From Euryodendron excelsum (Eukaryota > Streptophyta > Magnoliopsida > Ericales > Pentaphylacaceae): a DNA stretch of 64,000 nt. This document shows, one piece after another, positions 34,825 to 46,619 of the stretch. Every line of letters starts with the position of its first letter. The first letter of the stretch is position 1. Below the pieces are notes generated by a model. It saw only the letters and a program-made list of their open reading frames with translations, had not been told where the DNA came from and searched no databases. Where the stretch lies: NCBI GenBank assembly GCA_033060915.1, contig CM065385.1, forward strand, positions 18,536,501 through 18,600,500. The letters run 5' to 3'. The translations under genes and the position numbers were made by a program.

Positions 34825-35930
34825 AAGAAATTGGCTAAAAAGTCTATAGCAATAGAACCCTTTGAACCCGACTACTCTTCAGATTATCACTCTGAAATTT
34901 TTACTAGTCAGCCAGCCTATTTAGACTATAGAAAAACTTGCGCAGGCAAAGCAGCAGCCGTTGAGAGAAATATAGAAATATGGAATTTTGGGGGTAGTTT
35001 TGCCTTAGAAGCTGAGTTCGAAAGGTGGGGATGGATGACCTAGCCGCCTATAGGGGACAATATATTTTAACCCTTTGTGCTGAACTTATGACCAACATCC
35101 TAGTGGCTGACAAAATTGAGAGTCAAGAGAGGTTGGTTACTTGAGTAAGAGGAAGAGATATAGTGATCACCCCGGCCACTTTCTATCGCCATTATGGGCT
35201 TAGGCGTGAGCCTAATGCTTAGTTTTGCCATGAGATTGGGACTTCGAGTCTCACTGATATAGCACGGGAGGTTTTAGTAGATGATTAGCCCTAGGTTAAG
35301 GGGAAGACCTAATGTGAGAAAACTTTTTTGAAAATGAGGTACCTTCCATTATTCCTATTCTCATGCCATACTCTGTTACCCCATGCCTAGTTAATGTGGG
35401 CTATTAGAACCAGAAGACTATAGATTTGCCTAAGTATATGTTCATCCAGGTATATCATGATGCCACCAACATAACCTGAGGGGATAACATTCCATTTGTA
35501 TGTATGTTTATTTCCCTAATCCTTGAGTTTTGAGTCAACCCATCTTCATTCTTTTCAAAAAAGTCTTCCATGGGTGCCATCAATATGACTTCCATTAAAA
35601 AGTCAGAAGCATAGTATAGAAGCCACAAGAAGAAAAAGGCCGAGGAAGAAGAAGAAGGGGGGGATGGAAGAACATCGGCTGAGGGAAATAGCCGAGTTGG
35701 GCAGCCTTCGTTGGACAAGGTGATAGAAATGTTAGAGTTGCAGGCATTGACGCAATAACACTGCACTCAACTTTTGGAGGCCTACACCAGCGCTTTTGGG
35801 ACTTTTCAGATAGAGGTCTGTGGCAGGTTTGATAGAATCAACAAAAAACAGAAGCAGCATGGCTAGGTGATTAAGGAGTTGTAGAGAGAGATATCTCGTT
35901 CAGATCATCCACTGATATGTAGTGGATAGT
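34825..35930 (+). pseudogene. Athila post-pol (env-like) open frame, part 1
   Basis: A decayed frame starts near 34831 with AIEPFEPDYSSDYHSEIFTS and YRKTCAGKAAAVERNIEIW. It continues through several frames to a Lys/Glu-rich, probably coiled-coil end near 35600-35900. The place after integrase is where Athila elements carry an extra frame of disputed, 'env-like' role. I see no clear signal peptide or fusion motif, so the role is not shown by the sequence. Many stops. Confidence 0.5.
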
Positions 35931-36229
35931 AGTTGTTAGAGTTTAGATCATTCACATTCATGATTATTGTATAATTAATCTAAAACTTTTGGTTTTTATA
36001 TTTTTATGCTATGTTTGTGTTGATGAGTTTAGATTGTGTGTCACGTTGTGGCGGTCTAAAACGCTGTTTTAATAGAAGTATTTGGTTTTTAAATTTATGT
36101 CAATTTAATTGAGTAATGTTTATTTTAATTTATGTTATGCCATTTATTTTTTATTGTTTATTTTGTTTTATTTTTTTTTTTTTGTTGTTGTGAGTTTCTC
36201 TTAAGAACAGGACAAATAAAGCAATTTTG

Positions 36230-37200
36230 ATAATCATGTCACTTAAAGGGAGTAAGAACAAATTACAATAAGAAATCAAATAGTTTGCTAAATCCCGAGA
36301 GAGGGATATGTACATGAACTCGTTTCAGGGTCAGCAAGTGTTAATTAAATGCCGAGTGCAACTCTCAGATGTTTTTGATAGATTTTTAAAATCTATATTC
36401 ATACTGCAGGGTTGGCTTCGGATGTTAAAAAGAGAAGGTTCGGTGAATGTTGACATGGTGCGAGAATTCTGTGCTTATTCGAGCGTGTCTAAGACACCCG
36501 AGCTCTCCATTCATTTCAAATTAAGGGGCACGCGGTCACTATTACGGCGGATGATGTTTGTGAACTTCTAACTTTGCCACGGTTCTGAGCCTAGATTTTG
36601 CATTGTTTGAAGGAAATTTTCCCCCTATTAATGTGTTGTGTGCCGAATTACAGAAAATATCAATAGTGGGTCATCATTCCATCATACCCGTGTCATCTTT
36701 AAAAAGGGAGTACATGTTGTTGAATTTAATCTTTTTTCTCAAATATTATACCTAAAGTGGATTTAGGTGTTTTAGTGGATCACTATAGGTATTTTTGGCT
36801 TTATATTATTGGTAAGGGGTATACTATTGATCTTTCTACTCTGATGCTACCTGTTATGAGGGAAGCACGCTATTCATCTGGCGGGTTACCCTATGGTTTG
36901 TTCTTTACTCAGCTTTTGGAGCAAATTGGAGTGCCCACCTTACCTTCAAACACCGTTGAGCATTCGGGTCATTCTTTATCTGGTTTGGATGACTTGAGTA
37001 CTGGAGCACCTTAGCAGAGTGACCTACCTACCTTAGTTCCGTGACAACCACAGCTTGCCCTGGCCAATCCATTTGCAACTATTGAGTTCTTGCAAAAGTA
37101 AATCTTTAAGTTGAAGGCGGAGCTGGACTTGTTGAAGGGTCACGCTTCAATAGCCTCGACCTCGGTGGCACCAAAGCATTGTCCTACCCATTTGTCTTAA
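36230..37200 (+). pseudogene. Athila post-pol frame, part 2 (putative plant transposon protein)
   Basis: Two open parts, 36308-36571 and 36757-37014. The first has GWLRMLKREGSVNVDMVREF then SKTPELSIHFKLRGT; the second has VDHYRYFWLYIIGKG and LPYGLFFTQLLEQIGVPTLP. These fit the domain often named 'putative plant transposon protein' in Athila-type post-pol frames ('.VREFYA', 'LPYG...T.....GV'). It repeats the theme of the frame upstream, so the element may have two such genes or a duplication. Broken by frame changes near 36550-36750. Confidence 0.55.
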
Positions 37201-38905
37201 AGTTCTTGAGAAAACTTGATTTAGGGGTTGTATATTTAGTAGTTTTTCTAGAAAAGGGAAAAAGAAAAGAGAGAAAAAGAGAGAAAAAGAAAAGGGAAAA
37301 AAAAAAGAAACTTTATTATACCTTGCTGACTAGTTATAGGTGTTGTCCACGTTGATTCACATTTAGATATCAGAACTGAGTTGGTAAGAGTTGAGTAGCA
37401 TGTGGTTCGTCTGATATGGTCGGTATTTTCAACACTTTTATTTATGCTTTCATTGCTTAGAATTATTAATGTTAGGGGTGTTGAAAATGTGTTTTTTTTT
37501 AGAACCATATTCATATTCATGTTAATACAATCTTTGAATTGAGAATAGTTGGAGTTATCCATTAGACTAAACTTGAAATTAATTGTTAAGTTAACTTCTT
37601 ATGATCATGCATTACAAGTTTTGCCATGAAAGCATTACAAGAGAGAGATTACATCATTATACACTAACTTGTTATATGACATCTTGTGTTGATGGTTTTG
37701 TGCATTTCTCATCCTTAAATAGTGGAAATTTTACCTTGTGAGCTTTAGAGCCAATTTATCTTCTTTTCGGAGTGGATTTACATTTACTCAAGGATATTTC
37801 TTTCATTTTCTATTCTATCAATTACTTCAATATACTTGATTTTGATTCATAAGTTAGATAATGATTAAGGTTATTGACACTTATGCTCTCTTGAATTTCA
37901 AACTTAATATACTTCGGATATATTTTTAGGTCATTCTATTCTTTTTGGATCCATAATTTTTAGGTTCTTTCTCTTGAACCTTTTATATATCATCATGTAT
38001 AAATCTAAATCATTGTTGAAATATTTTCTATAAAAGAGATGTGGTCTTTGTGCTAGTGAAGAGCTTGTAAAGAAAGTGATGATGTACTTGTGATGTGAAG
38101 GGGGAAAAAAAAAAGAAAGAAACATGAAGAAAAAAAAAGTGAAAAAAAGACGAAGCATTATCATATGAATTGGGAAGTGAAAGTATGTATTTATTGATCA
38201 TTACATGTCTTGATCACAAATGTTTTGAGTATTTTATTCTTTCTCTTTCCATACATTTTTCTTCTTCATACAAAAAGTCTTAGTTGATCTTAAAGTATAC
38301 ATAAGTTGAAAATTCTTTTAAGTATAAGTTATCCCTCTCAATTTCTTGATTATCACTTTGACTGTGAATATTCTTTCATGAAGTTATATCAAGTCTTATA
38401 CACTTCGTTTTTGCGATTTTTGTTATTGAATTGCTTTTATTGCATGACTTATACAATTACTCTTATGATGAGCTTTCCATCGAGAGACCCATATGTTCAT
38501 ATTTTGTGAGTATACACCTTGTGAGAGTTTGAATCAAGGCATGAAGGATGTTAGTGCATGATATTGATACACTTGAGTAATATTGCATTATTAGTGCATT
38601 GTAATGTGCATCTTTCTCGTAACTTTCATGTCTTAACCTTGCATGACTCATGATGGAGGTTAAGTTGTGAATTACCTTGAATAAGTTATCATATGCCTTA
38701 ATTGTTCTCTTTATTATTGATTGTTTGAAATGAATAAATGTTTGTGGGTATCATCATTATAAACCCTCACGAGACATCATTCGTCCACTAGGGGTAACCT
38801 AGGGGTTTAAAGGCTTAATGCATAGACTAAATGCATTCGTGACTGCTACGAAAGTGAAGATTATATTTTTGGTTTTAGTATTTTGCTATGGACTAGCAAA
38901 AATCT
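37200..38905. other. AT-rich non-coding 3' part of the Athila element
   Basis: No coding signal. A- and T-rich with A/G runs (37255-37310 and 38100-38150). It leads to the polypurine tract. Confidence 0.6.
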
Positions 38906-38915
38906 AGTTGGGGGG
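38906..38915 (+). other. Polypurine tract of the Athila-like element
   Basis: AGTTGGGGGG immediately before TGTGATT of the 3' LTR, the usual Athila form. Confidence 0.75.
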
Positions 38916-38988
38916 TGTGATTGTACTTTAAAAATGCAATTATAAGTCCTTAAGTAGTACTTTGTTAGCGTTAGTTTACGATTATATA
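38916..38988 (+). mobile_element. 3' LTR of the Athila-like element, first 73 bp only
   Basis: TGTGATTGTACTTTAAAAATGC onward matches the start of the 5' LTR at 26498, then stops at 38988 where family-E sequence begins. Confidence 0.85.
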
Positions 38989-39580
38989 TGAGTATATGAG
39001 TACCCTACACGAATCTTGGCAAGTGGTACACATAACCGACAGTCGTTTAGGTCATCCCCCACGCAGAAACATTAACAAGTTAAGGAGAAGCAGAGCTAGG
39101 GCTATCATGAAGACTGACCAATCTTGAGAAGTATGTCAATCTCCTATCCATCGCAAACTCAAAATGAGAGAAACACGAACTTCACTGGGACATAAGGAAA
39201 CTGAGGTAGCAGATCAGAAGAAAAGGCTGCACAATGGAGCCTAAGTTGAGAAGAGATACTCGTGGCGCAGCCATCAGGAGAAGTAGGTCTCATAATCTCA
39301 GCTGAACTATCCCGAAGACCTAGGAGGAAGCCATACTCATAGGGAGTAGGGACAAGCTCACATTCCCCAAAACAGAAGAGAGACGAGTCAGGTGGCCAAA
39401 ACGGAATCACTGCTAAAAAACAAGCTGCACCAATAGGACAAAAGCCACTCGACCAAAGAATCGACAAAAGATATCCTGCTTATCTGGAGGATAACTGTCA
39501 TGCCAAGCTCCTAGCTGACTCAAAATCGCATCTGTCATCCTCAAAAGGTAAACCAAAGTAAGAGGTGTCAACATACAGTA
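38989..39580 (-). pseudogene. DUF7745-like accessory gene (antisense), left copy
   Basis: The minus strand reads AWHDSYPPDKQDIFCRFFGR (near 39500), then FWPPDSSLFCFGECELVPTP and YEYGFLLGL (in 39467-39159). These fit the N-terminal half of DUF7745, with its 'FWDP....F.FG..ELTPT.EEY' hallmark, though Asp of FWDP is Pro here. A frame change separates the two parts, and stops follow toward 39000. The 3' end is cut by the Athila junction. A second copy is at 50960-51780 and the C-terminal part of a third at 1-470. It lies antisense to the plus-oriented element. No biochemical role is known. Confidence 0.65.
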
Positions 39581-39675
39581 TATGCAGATAAAAATAATAA
39601 TAATAATAAAATAAATAAATAAATAAATAATCAAAACAAACAAAAAAATAATAAAATAACATAAAAAAATTTCAA

Positions 39676-39930
39676 ATTCTAAGTCAAAATGAATTTCCTA
39701 CACATTTTGATTTAAATCCAGTTCTAAGTCAAAATGAATTTCCTACACATTTTGATTTTAAATCCAATTCTAAGTCAAAATAAATTTCCTACACATTTTG
39801 ATTTTAAATCCAATTCTAAGTCAAAATAAATTTCCTACACATTTGATTTTAAATTTTCCGTCTTAAGTCGAAATGAATTTCCTACATATGTTAATTTTAA
39901 ACTTCCCATTCCAAGTCAAAATGAATTTTC
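39676..39930. repeat. 46 bp tandem repeat
   Basis: About five units of 'ttctaagtcaaaatgaatt' + 'cctacacattttgatttt', starting near 39676, 39722, 39768, 39815 and 39861. The same array is at 51907-52110. Confidence 0.9.
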
Positions 39931-39959
39931 TATACGTTTTGTCCAAAAATTGCAAATGA

Positions 39960-41120
39960 GTCCTAAGTCAAAATTTCAAAATCTTCCAGTCACAATTCAT
40001 CCCAAGCTTTTTCTATCCTGATCAAGATTTTCTAAAAACTTCTTCCTCCACAAAGTTTTCTTCAAACTGAATTCTTACATTTTCAATCTTTTGAAATTTT
40101 CAATAAAATCCCGAGTTTTCCAAAGTCAAAATCTGTTTTCAAAACATGTTCCTTTCCCAAATTTTTTTTCCAATAGTTTTAAGACCCCCGAGTTTCTCGA
40201 GGTCTTCTCGGCCAAAAGGCTCCATCCTAAATGGCTTTAAATCTTTTTCCTTCATAAAGATTTTATTGCAAAATTTCTCCAACCGTTTTTCTGAATTTCT
40301 AAAAATTCGAACAGAGTTTTGTTTAAAAAAGTCCCTACAACACCTACCACATCAACACAAAACACAAACCGTACACATCACAACGTCATAATCACATAAC
40401 ATCAACACCCACGCATAATTTTCAAACTTTAAAATTTTTCAAAATACATGTTTTCTTTTTCAAAAAGTTAATGGCTTTCAAAGTGTCCTAAAATTCCTCA
40501 AAATTGTTTCAAATGTTTTCTAAAATATTTTCAAATTTTTCAAAATTTTAAACTCTAAAATTTTATCAATTTCTTAAATTTTCTTAATTTTTCAAGTATT
40601 TTTCTATTTTTCAAACAATCAAAAATTTACTGAGTTTTCAAAAAATCACGAAATTTCATACGGTTGTTAAATATATTTTTCTAAGGCACATGGTATACAA
40701 ATCTAGCCTAAAAGCTCAACGCCCAAAGCTGTAAGGATAAACTCCCTATTCCTACAGAAACCCCATTCACATAATCATGTAAAATCACTCAAGTTCAATC
40801 AAACAAGCACTAAAATGCAAAACTAACTTCACCACAATGTGCAAAACGTATCAAAACATCAATTTTCACTGTTCACATGGCTCAAACGGAATTTTACACA
40901 TCAAAATCGACATAAAATTGAAAACTCACCTCTTAGAGTTCTCCGGCGAAATCTTCTCTTCCGGCGACTTTTCCGGTGACAGTGTCTACTTCCAACAATC
41001 CCCCATGGTCCCTAAGAAGTGTTCCTTCAATGTCTAGGTCGGTTTCCTCACAATGCCTCTCAATTTTCCACGAACTCTACAACTTCCGCAAGTGTTCGAA
41101 CCAGAAAACATTGTTGGTTT
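39960..41120. other. AT-rich non-coding internal sequence
   Basis: No gene seen. Runs of 'ttttcaaaa' type sequence at 40430-40640. Positions 40375-40379 (acatc) are the empty site that matches the acttc insertion site of the solo LTR at 52568. Confidence 0.6.
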
Positions 41121-41127
41121 TGATCCC

Positions 41128-41200
41128 AAGCCTAGCGCCACTAGCAGTGGCGCCAATTCAAATTTACCAATTGTGCCACTGCTAGTGGCGCTAGTTCCAA
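41128..41200. repeat. Two GGCGCC-type inverted repeats before the polypurine tract
   Basis: 'gcgccactagcagtggcgc' and then 'gccactgctagtggc' are near-perfect hairpins of the type found upstream of the LTR TATA boxes. The sister copy near 59070 lacks both. Confidence 0.8.
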
Positions 41201-41377
41201 ATTCTGGGTAGTTTTGCCCTTTTTCCTGCCAAAACTCGATTTTCAAAGGCCTTTTGGGCCCCAATATCCATTTTCAAGCTCCCATTTTCGCAAATTTTCA
41301 GAGTCCATCCCTCCAACCGCCTCACGATCAACATGGGACCCTTAATCTATCATTTTCTGTCTTCGACGAGCAAAGAC

Positions 41378-41394
41378 AAAAAAAGAGGAGCAAT
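41378..41394 (+). other. Polypurine tract of family E
   Basis: AAAAAAAGAGGAGCAAT directly before TGTAAGCACCCC. The same tract is at 59259-59275. Confidence 0.75.
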
Positions 41395-41734
41395 TGTAAG
41401 CACCCCATTTTTGCTTGCTCGACAGTCTCCAATCTGTCTAGACTTGTATTCAAGTCAATATGGACATATTCTGAGTCAACTCAATTTTCCAATCCTAATC
41501 TAGTCAATCCATCGCTTCGCGGGCCCGCTAGGCCCAAATAAGAGGTAAAATGACCAAAATGCCCTTGGGGGCATTGATCGGACCAATTCCAATAAACACG
41601 TGTTTTCGAAAACGGTAAGTCCCCTTTTCAATTCCAATTCCAATTAAATCCAGCGCACCTTTCGAGAAAGTTGATTCCTTGAGATGGTAAGACCATCCAA
41701 TTAGGCACATCTTTTCGAAGATGGTAAGCCCCCT

Positions 41735-41768
41735 TTTTCCAATCCAATTCCAATTCCAATTCCAATCC
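41735..41768. repeat. (AATTCC)n hexamer run
   Basis: Four or five units of ccaatt/aattcc; a longer run is at 59610-59658 in LTR 2. It reads as Trp/Asn or Glu/Leu runs in false open frames. Confidence 0.85.
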
Positions 41769-42962
41769 ATCCCTCGAGAAAGTTGATTCCTTGAGATGGT
41801 AAGTCCATCCTATTTAGCATGTTTTTGAGTAAACTCTTCGAAACAGTAAGTCCTTTCAAACCCATCGACCGGGACGAGACCCCAAGTCCCCTAGATGGTA
41901 GAACGGTCCACCTTTGAAGCCTGCTAGCCAGCCAAAGTAGAAATTTTTATTTCGGCACGCCTTTCAAGAAATTTGATTCCTCAGGCGCTAAGTCCATTTA
42001 GCAACTTCTCGAGATCAAGCAGTCTTAGGAATGATCGCGAACCGTCAGAGTAGCGGAAGCACTCGGAATCATCGCAACCGTCAAAGTAGCGGAAACACTC
42101 ATAAATAGGTCGATATAGGGAATTTTCAACAAACTCCTATATCACGGGACAACCGTCAGAATGGCAGAAGCACTCAAAACCCAAGTCAACACCGGTGCCT
42201 GCTAGCCTACTTCGGTGAAAAATGACCAAACTGGCCCTAGGGCCATTTCGGTACGCTTCTCGAGAAAGTATCTAAGTCCTCAGAATGGTAAATCCACTTT
42301 TCCAAGATTGTCTTAAAGGCAATCCGGCATGATTAAGTGCCTTCTAGTTAGTTTCGGGCGAATTTTAAGACTTTTCGGTCAAGATAACCATTTTACCCCT
42401 AGGCATCCGAACGCCCTGAGAACCACACTAACTCTGGGTATCAAACCAGTAACCTCCTGAGAATGCTTTTTCTAGTATTCCCTACCTTTCTCATCTCTTC
42501 GGATCATTCCGAGTCAATTTCGGGAAACCCGGTGTAAAATTACTTTTTTGCCCCTGGTGGGTTGGTCGCCTTTTCCGACCACACTGACTCTGGGTATCAA
42601 ACCGGTAACCTCCTAGGACATTCTAAATAATGTTTCCAAACCTCGAGTCTTCTTCTGGGACATTCTGAGTCCGTCCCGGTAGCTTTTCGGCCCGGTTGAT
42701 CATTTTACCCCTAATGGCCTGATCAACATTTCCAACACATCTTGACATCATTCTTTAAGTCTGTTACCCCCAAGACTCTATTTTAAGGGTTCTTGTCCCT
42801 TTTCAGCCTTTCGGGTCATTCTCGGCCCCTTCAAATCATTCTCAAACCTTCTGGAGCCACTCCTAGTGAAGTTAGGCTAAAAATTACATGTTAGTCACTA
42901 GTACAGGCGCCCAAATCTTCCGAAGATACATCACTTGCTGACTTAAAAGCTGTCCTAAGTGG

Positions 42963-42987
42963 CTGGCGCCACTAATAGTGGCGCCAG
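42963..42987. repeat. Perfect 12+1+12 inverted repeat upstream of the LTR 1 TATA
   Basis: Arms ctggcgccacta and tagtggcgccag with one base between. It ends 60 bp upstream of the TATA box. Another 'ggcgcc' is at about 43026. Confidence 0.93.
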
Positions 42988-43047
42988 GCCAATTTTTTGG
43001 TCTTTGGCCTAGCGCCACTACAACAGGCGCCATCTTATTCTTCTCTT

Positions 43048-43055
43048 TATAAATA
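43048..43055 (+). promoter_or_regulatory. TATA box of LTR 1
   Basis: TATAAATA followed by 'cagagcctcttcc'. Transcription would start around 43080. Conserved in E2 and E4. Confidence 0.7.
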
Positions 43056-43486
43056 CAGAGCCTCTTCCAGCATGAAAGGGGTCCGTAAACTCAGTCTAAA
43101 AACCCTACTCTTCGATATACAGAGCTCGTAGCCTCCCTCAACCCTAGTTTTCTTTAGGTTTTCCAAACCCGAGCCCCCATACACAAACCTTAGCTCTTAT
43201 ATACTCCCATACACTCATATACACTCATGCACTAGCCTCCAAAACCTCCCTTGAAAACTCAAAGTGTTGTAACCCGAAGCTCTCGAAGATCAAGACAAGT
43301 TCCCGAAGATCAAAACGAAGACTGAAGCGAAGACCGAAGCAAAGCACGAAGAACAAAGCGCGCAAAACAAATCAAAATAAAGAAGACACAAGGTAGGCTC
43401 TCTATTTAAGTTTACGCATCTTCCCCCTCTCTCTTCTCCCTCCGAACCCACTTGGGTTTTCTTCTATTTTAATCCCCCATCTTCCT

Positions 43487-43501
43487 CCCCCCCCCCCCCC
43501 C
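43487..43501. repeat. C15 homopolymer
   Basis: Fifteen C. LTR 2 has a shorter C run at about 61371-61380, so the length varies between copies or by sequencing error. Confidence 0.9.
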
Positions 43502-43959
43502 TCTTGTATGCTTGAAATAAGGGACTTTCCGGTCCAAGTGTAAGATTACGCTATTAGAGGTCACCGTGGCGGGGGCTTTCTTTTAGTCTAACCGGGGACC
43601 ACGTGGGTTCGGCCCCCTTGATTCTGTGGTGAAGCCTTAAACTTGTATGTTCACAAGCCCAACTTGTATTGTGCATATCATAATCTTGCATTCCTCCAAA
43701 ATTCATTTTCCAACTTGTTTTCAAAACTTGCATCAAAACTGTTTTCCAAACTTGTGTTAAAATCTTCTTTTTCAAAACTTGTTTTCAAAATCACAATCCT
43801 AAGGTGATTCTAGCATTTCCATGGTTGGGGTTGCTTTAGGAAAGTGTTACATTTAAAGTGACCAGTATGGTCCATATTTTCAAGTCATTATTGTTTTCAA
43901 AATCATTATCTTAAAGTGGTTCTAGCCTTCTTATAGTTAGAATCGCCTTAGGAAAGTGA

Positions 43960-45650
43960 GATATTTTTATAGACTTTCTAAAAGCTCACTTTTTAAATCT
44001 CTCCTTCTGAAAAACCTCTTTTCCAACGTACTTTCTAAAAACTCTCTCCAATTTTCTTTTCAAAATTCCTTTCCAAAATTATTTTCAAAAACTCCCTTCA
44101 AAAATTTATTTTCCAAAACTCTTCTCAAACTCCTTTCCAAAAAAGCTCTCTCTAAAGATTCACTTTCTAGAAACACTCCCTAAGTTTCTTTTCTAAAAAC
44201 TCCTTCCTAAAATCTCTTTCCTAAAAATTCTTTTCAAAATCCCTTTCAAAAAACTCCTTTTTATGATCTCTTTCCAAAAATCTTTGTTTCCAAAAATTTA
44301 CTTTCCAAATCTCTTTTCTTGGAGCCCAAGTCAAGCCCTAGAGCCAATGATTAGGAAGCCCTAATTTTTCTTCCCAAAAACATGATTTTCAATTTCGGGC
44401 TCAAAACCTAGGTTTCCAAAACCTCCTATTTTTTTACATCAAAACTATAGTTTTCCAAATTTAGGATTTCCAAAACTTCATCTTTCCAAATCCATGTCAA
44501 ATCAAATCCTCTGTTTTTTAAAACAAAATCAAAACACTTCTTCTTAGAAACAAAATCCAAATGTTTCCTAATTCAAATCCTTCCTAATCTCCTACTTTCC
44601 TAAACTTTAATTCTCCAAAACTTACACTTTCAAATCGTTTCTTAAACTTTAAGCTTCTAAATCTTTCCTAATTCCAACTTCTCTTAATTCTATACATTTC
44701 CAAATCTTAACTTTCTAAATTTAAATCTTCAAATCTTTCTTAAACTCAAACCTTTCCTAATTTCAAGAATTTCTAAAATTCAAACTTTTAATCTTTCTAA
44801 ATTCAAATCTTTCTAAATTTTAAATCTTTCCAAATCCAAAACTTTCTAAATTCAAAACTTTCTTAAGTAAAAATTTCCAAAATTCTAAACTTTCCACATT
44901 GGAAACTTTCTTAAGTTGAAACTTTCTAAATCCTAAACTTTCTAAAATTCTAAATCTTTCTTAAATCAAAATTTTCCTAATCTTTCCAAAATCAACTCTT
45001 TCCTAAATTTTAAACTTTCCTATTTCAAAAACATTCCATTTCCGAAGCATTCTAATTTCAGAACATTTCCTATCTTAAACTTTCCTAATTCGAAACCTTT
45101 CTTAAAATATAACTTTCCTATTTCAAAACTTTCCTAATTTGAACTTTTCCTAAATCTAATCTTTCCTAATTTTTCAAGTCTAACATTTGAGTCAAATCTT
45201 TCTTAATCTCAAGTCCTTCCTAAATCTTATCTTCCTAAGTCTAGGATTCCTAAATCTCTATCTTTCCAAATTAAAGTCCAATCCTTTCAATTCCAAATTT
45301 CAATTTCCAATCCTCTATTCTAAGTTCAAATTAAATCCTTTTTCAAATCTTCTATTCTAAGCTCAAATCAAAATCTTCTATTTCCTATCGAACTCTTGTC
45401 CGAACTACGACTGACCTGATTTCTCCAAAAGGATACGTAGGCAACCCTCATGGATGCGGTCACAACCTTTTTCAAATTTCCAATTCCATAGCTATTTTCA
45501 AGTTTCCAATCTCACAATCTGTTTCAAACTTCCAATTCCAAAGATCTATTTTCAAATCTCTATTTCCAAATCTTTCTTTCAAATCAAATTTTCTTCTCAA
45601 ATCTATTTTCAAAATCAAAGTCTTATTCTCTCACTTGCATATCATGCATC
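43960..45650 (+). repeat. Pyrimidine-rich tract of LTR 1
   Basis: Degenerate 'aactttcctaatttc' units, the reverse complement of the purine tracts at 7600, 16830 and 53080. In sense it lies downstream of the TATA box, so it would be in the leader RNA. Confidence 0.85.
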
Positions 45651-46185
45651 ATGTTAAATTTCTTTTTAGACATTCTTTGCTAAAGTGGATAGAATTGGAC
45701 ATTTATTAGTTGAAGACTTTATTGGGTGAATCTAAGGTGAATAGACATGTAGGTACCGCAAGGGCGGGGTAGGGTGATGGCTTAGTGCATCTTCCCTACA
45801 CGTAACCAACTTCCGAACTTAGATCACTGTTTTCGAAAGACCAAAACAGAGTTATTTTCAAAAAAGGGCTTACATATTTTCTAAAGGTTGCCAAACAACC
45901 TGTTTTCTTAAAAACCCTCTCTTGAGGAAGTATTTTCAAAATCGTTTTCCAAAAACCCTAAGTGTAGTCTAAGCATTGTGCTTAGTTTTTAGGTGACCTA
46001 ACTCGCCTTAATCAAGTTAGGTGGCGACTCCAAATTGTTTTCCAAAAGCCCTTTATTCGAATCAATTTTTAATTCAAACCTAGTCGCACTCATTATTCTA
46101 GGAGGACGAGTTCTAACGAGAGAGTACAGTATTTTTTTCGCTTGTATATGTATTCCTCGAGTGCGAAAAATTTGGGCGTGACAGC

Positions 46186-46203
46186 TGGCGACTATGCTGG
46201 GAA
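46186..46203 (+). other. Primer-binding site of E3
   Basis: TGGCGACTATGCTGGGAA, two bases after the LTR, aligned with TGGCGACTCCACTTGGGA in E1. Confidence 0.72.
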
Positions 46204-46619
46204 CACTTAGAGGGTTAGGTCGTAGTCATGTCTCGTCACCCTTCACCCCTTTAGAGTCTTCAATTAACTTGTCCAATTTTACCCACTTTCAATTTTCAAA
46301 ATCAAATTTTTAAAGTTATTTTCAAAAACATGCATTTAACTCTATTCATATTATCTTGTATTAAGTTTGTCATCCACATACTAACTCTTGCATCTTTGTT
46401 CTGTAGGTGCACTTTTATTTACAATATTATTTTATTAACTATTATGTATGCATGCGATGAACAGGATAGATGGAAGGTGTTGGGCTCTTTTCTCTGCTTT
46501 CAAAAATCACACATACACTGCACGTGCATTTGCATTCTGCTTACTTGCATTTTTACCCTGATATGACCCTTCTAGTTAGACAGGGGGAACAATATATTGG
46601 TTGTGGGCAACATGCTGTG

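Larger units (their letters stand above)
26498..38988 (+). mobile_element. Athila-like Ty3/Gypsy retrotransposon, nearly full length, 3' LTR truncated
   Basis: The order is 5' LTR (26498-27893), PBS, gag, protease, RT-RNase H, integrase, a 5 kb post-pol region with env-like frames, a G-rich polypurine tract and the first 73 bp of the 3' LTR. The PBS, the gag motifs, the protease DLG..VNLLP context and the long post-pol region indicate the Athila lineage. Every domain has stops or frame changes. It interrupts a plus-strand gag fragment on the left. On the right it is joined to family-E internal sequence at 38989, so the end was lost by a deletion that also removed its target duplication. Confidence 0.88.
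38989..41394 (+). mobile_element. 3' internal end of a plus-oriented family-E element
   Basis: The stretch matches 51220-59275, once the 5.76 kb solo LTR there is left out, and ends in the same polypurine tract before an LTR. It has the antisense DUF7745-like remnant, a 46 bp array and AT-rich non-coding sequence. The 5' side was lost at the Athila junction. Confidence 0.82.
41395..46183 (+). mobile_element. Family-E LTR 1 (4789 bp), shared between two tandem copies
   Basis: It starts TGTAAGCACCCC after a polypurine tract and ends GGGCGTGACA before a primer site, so it has internal sequence on both sides. That means it is both the 3' LTR of the element to the left and the 5' LTR of the one to the right. 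In sense order it holds a few 29 bp units (about 42030-42180), 'aaaatgaccattttacccct' type blocks, a 12+1+12 GGCGCC inverted repeat, a TATA box, a 15 bp C run, and a pyrimidine-rich tract. Closely similar to LTR 2 at 59276. Confidence 0.92.

Noticed and set aside
36308..36571. Host gene exon
   Set aside because: Motifs and position fit the post-pol region of Athila; no sign of an independent gene.
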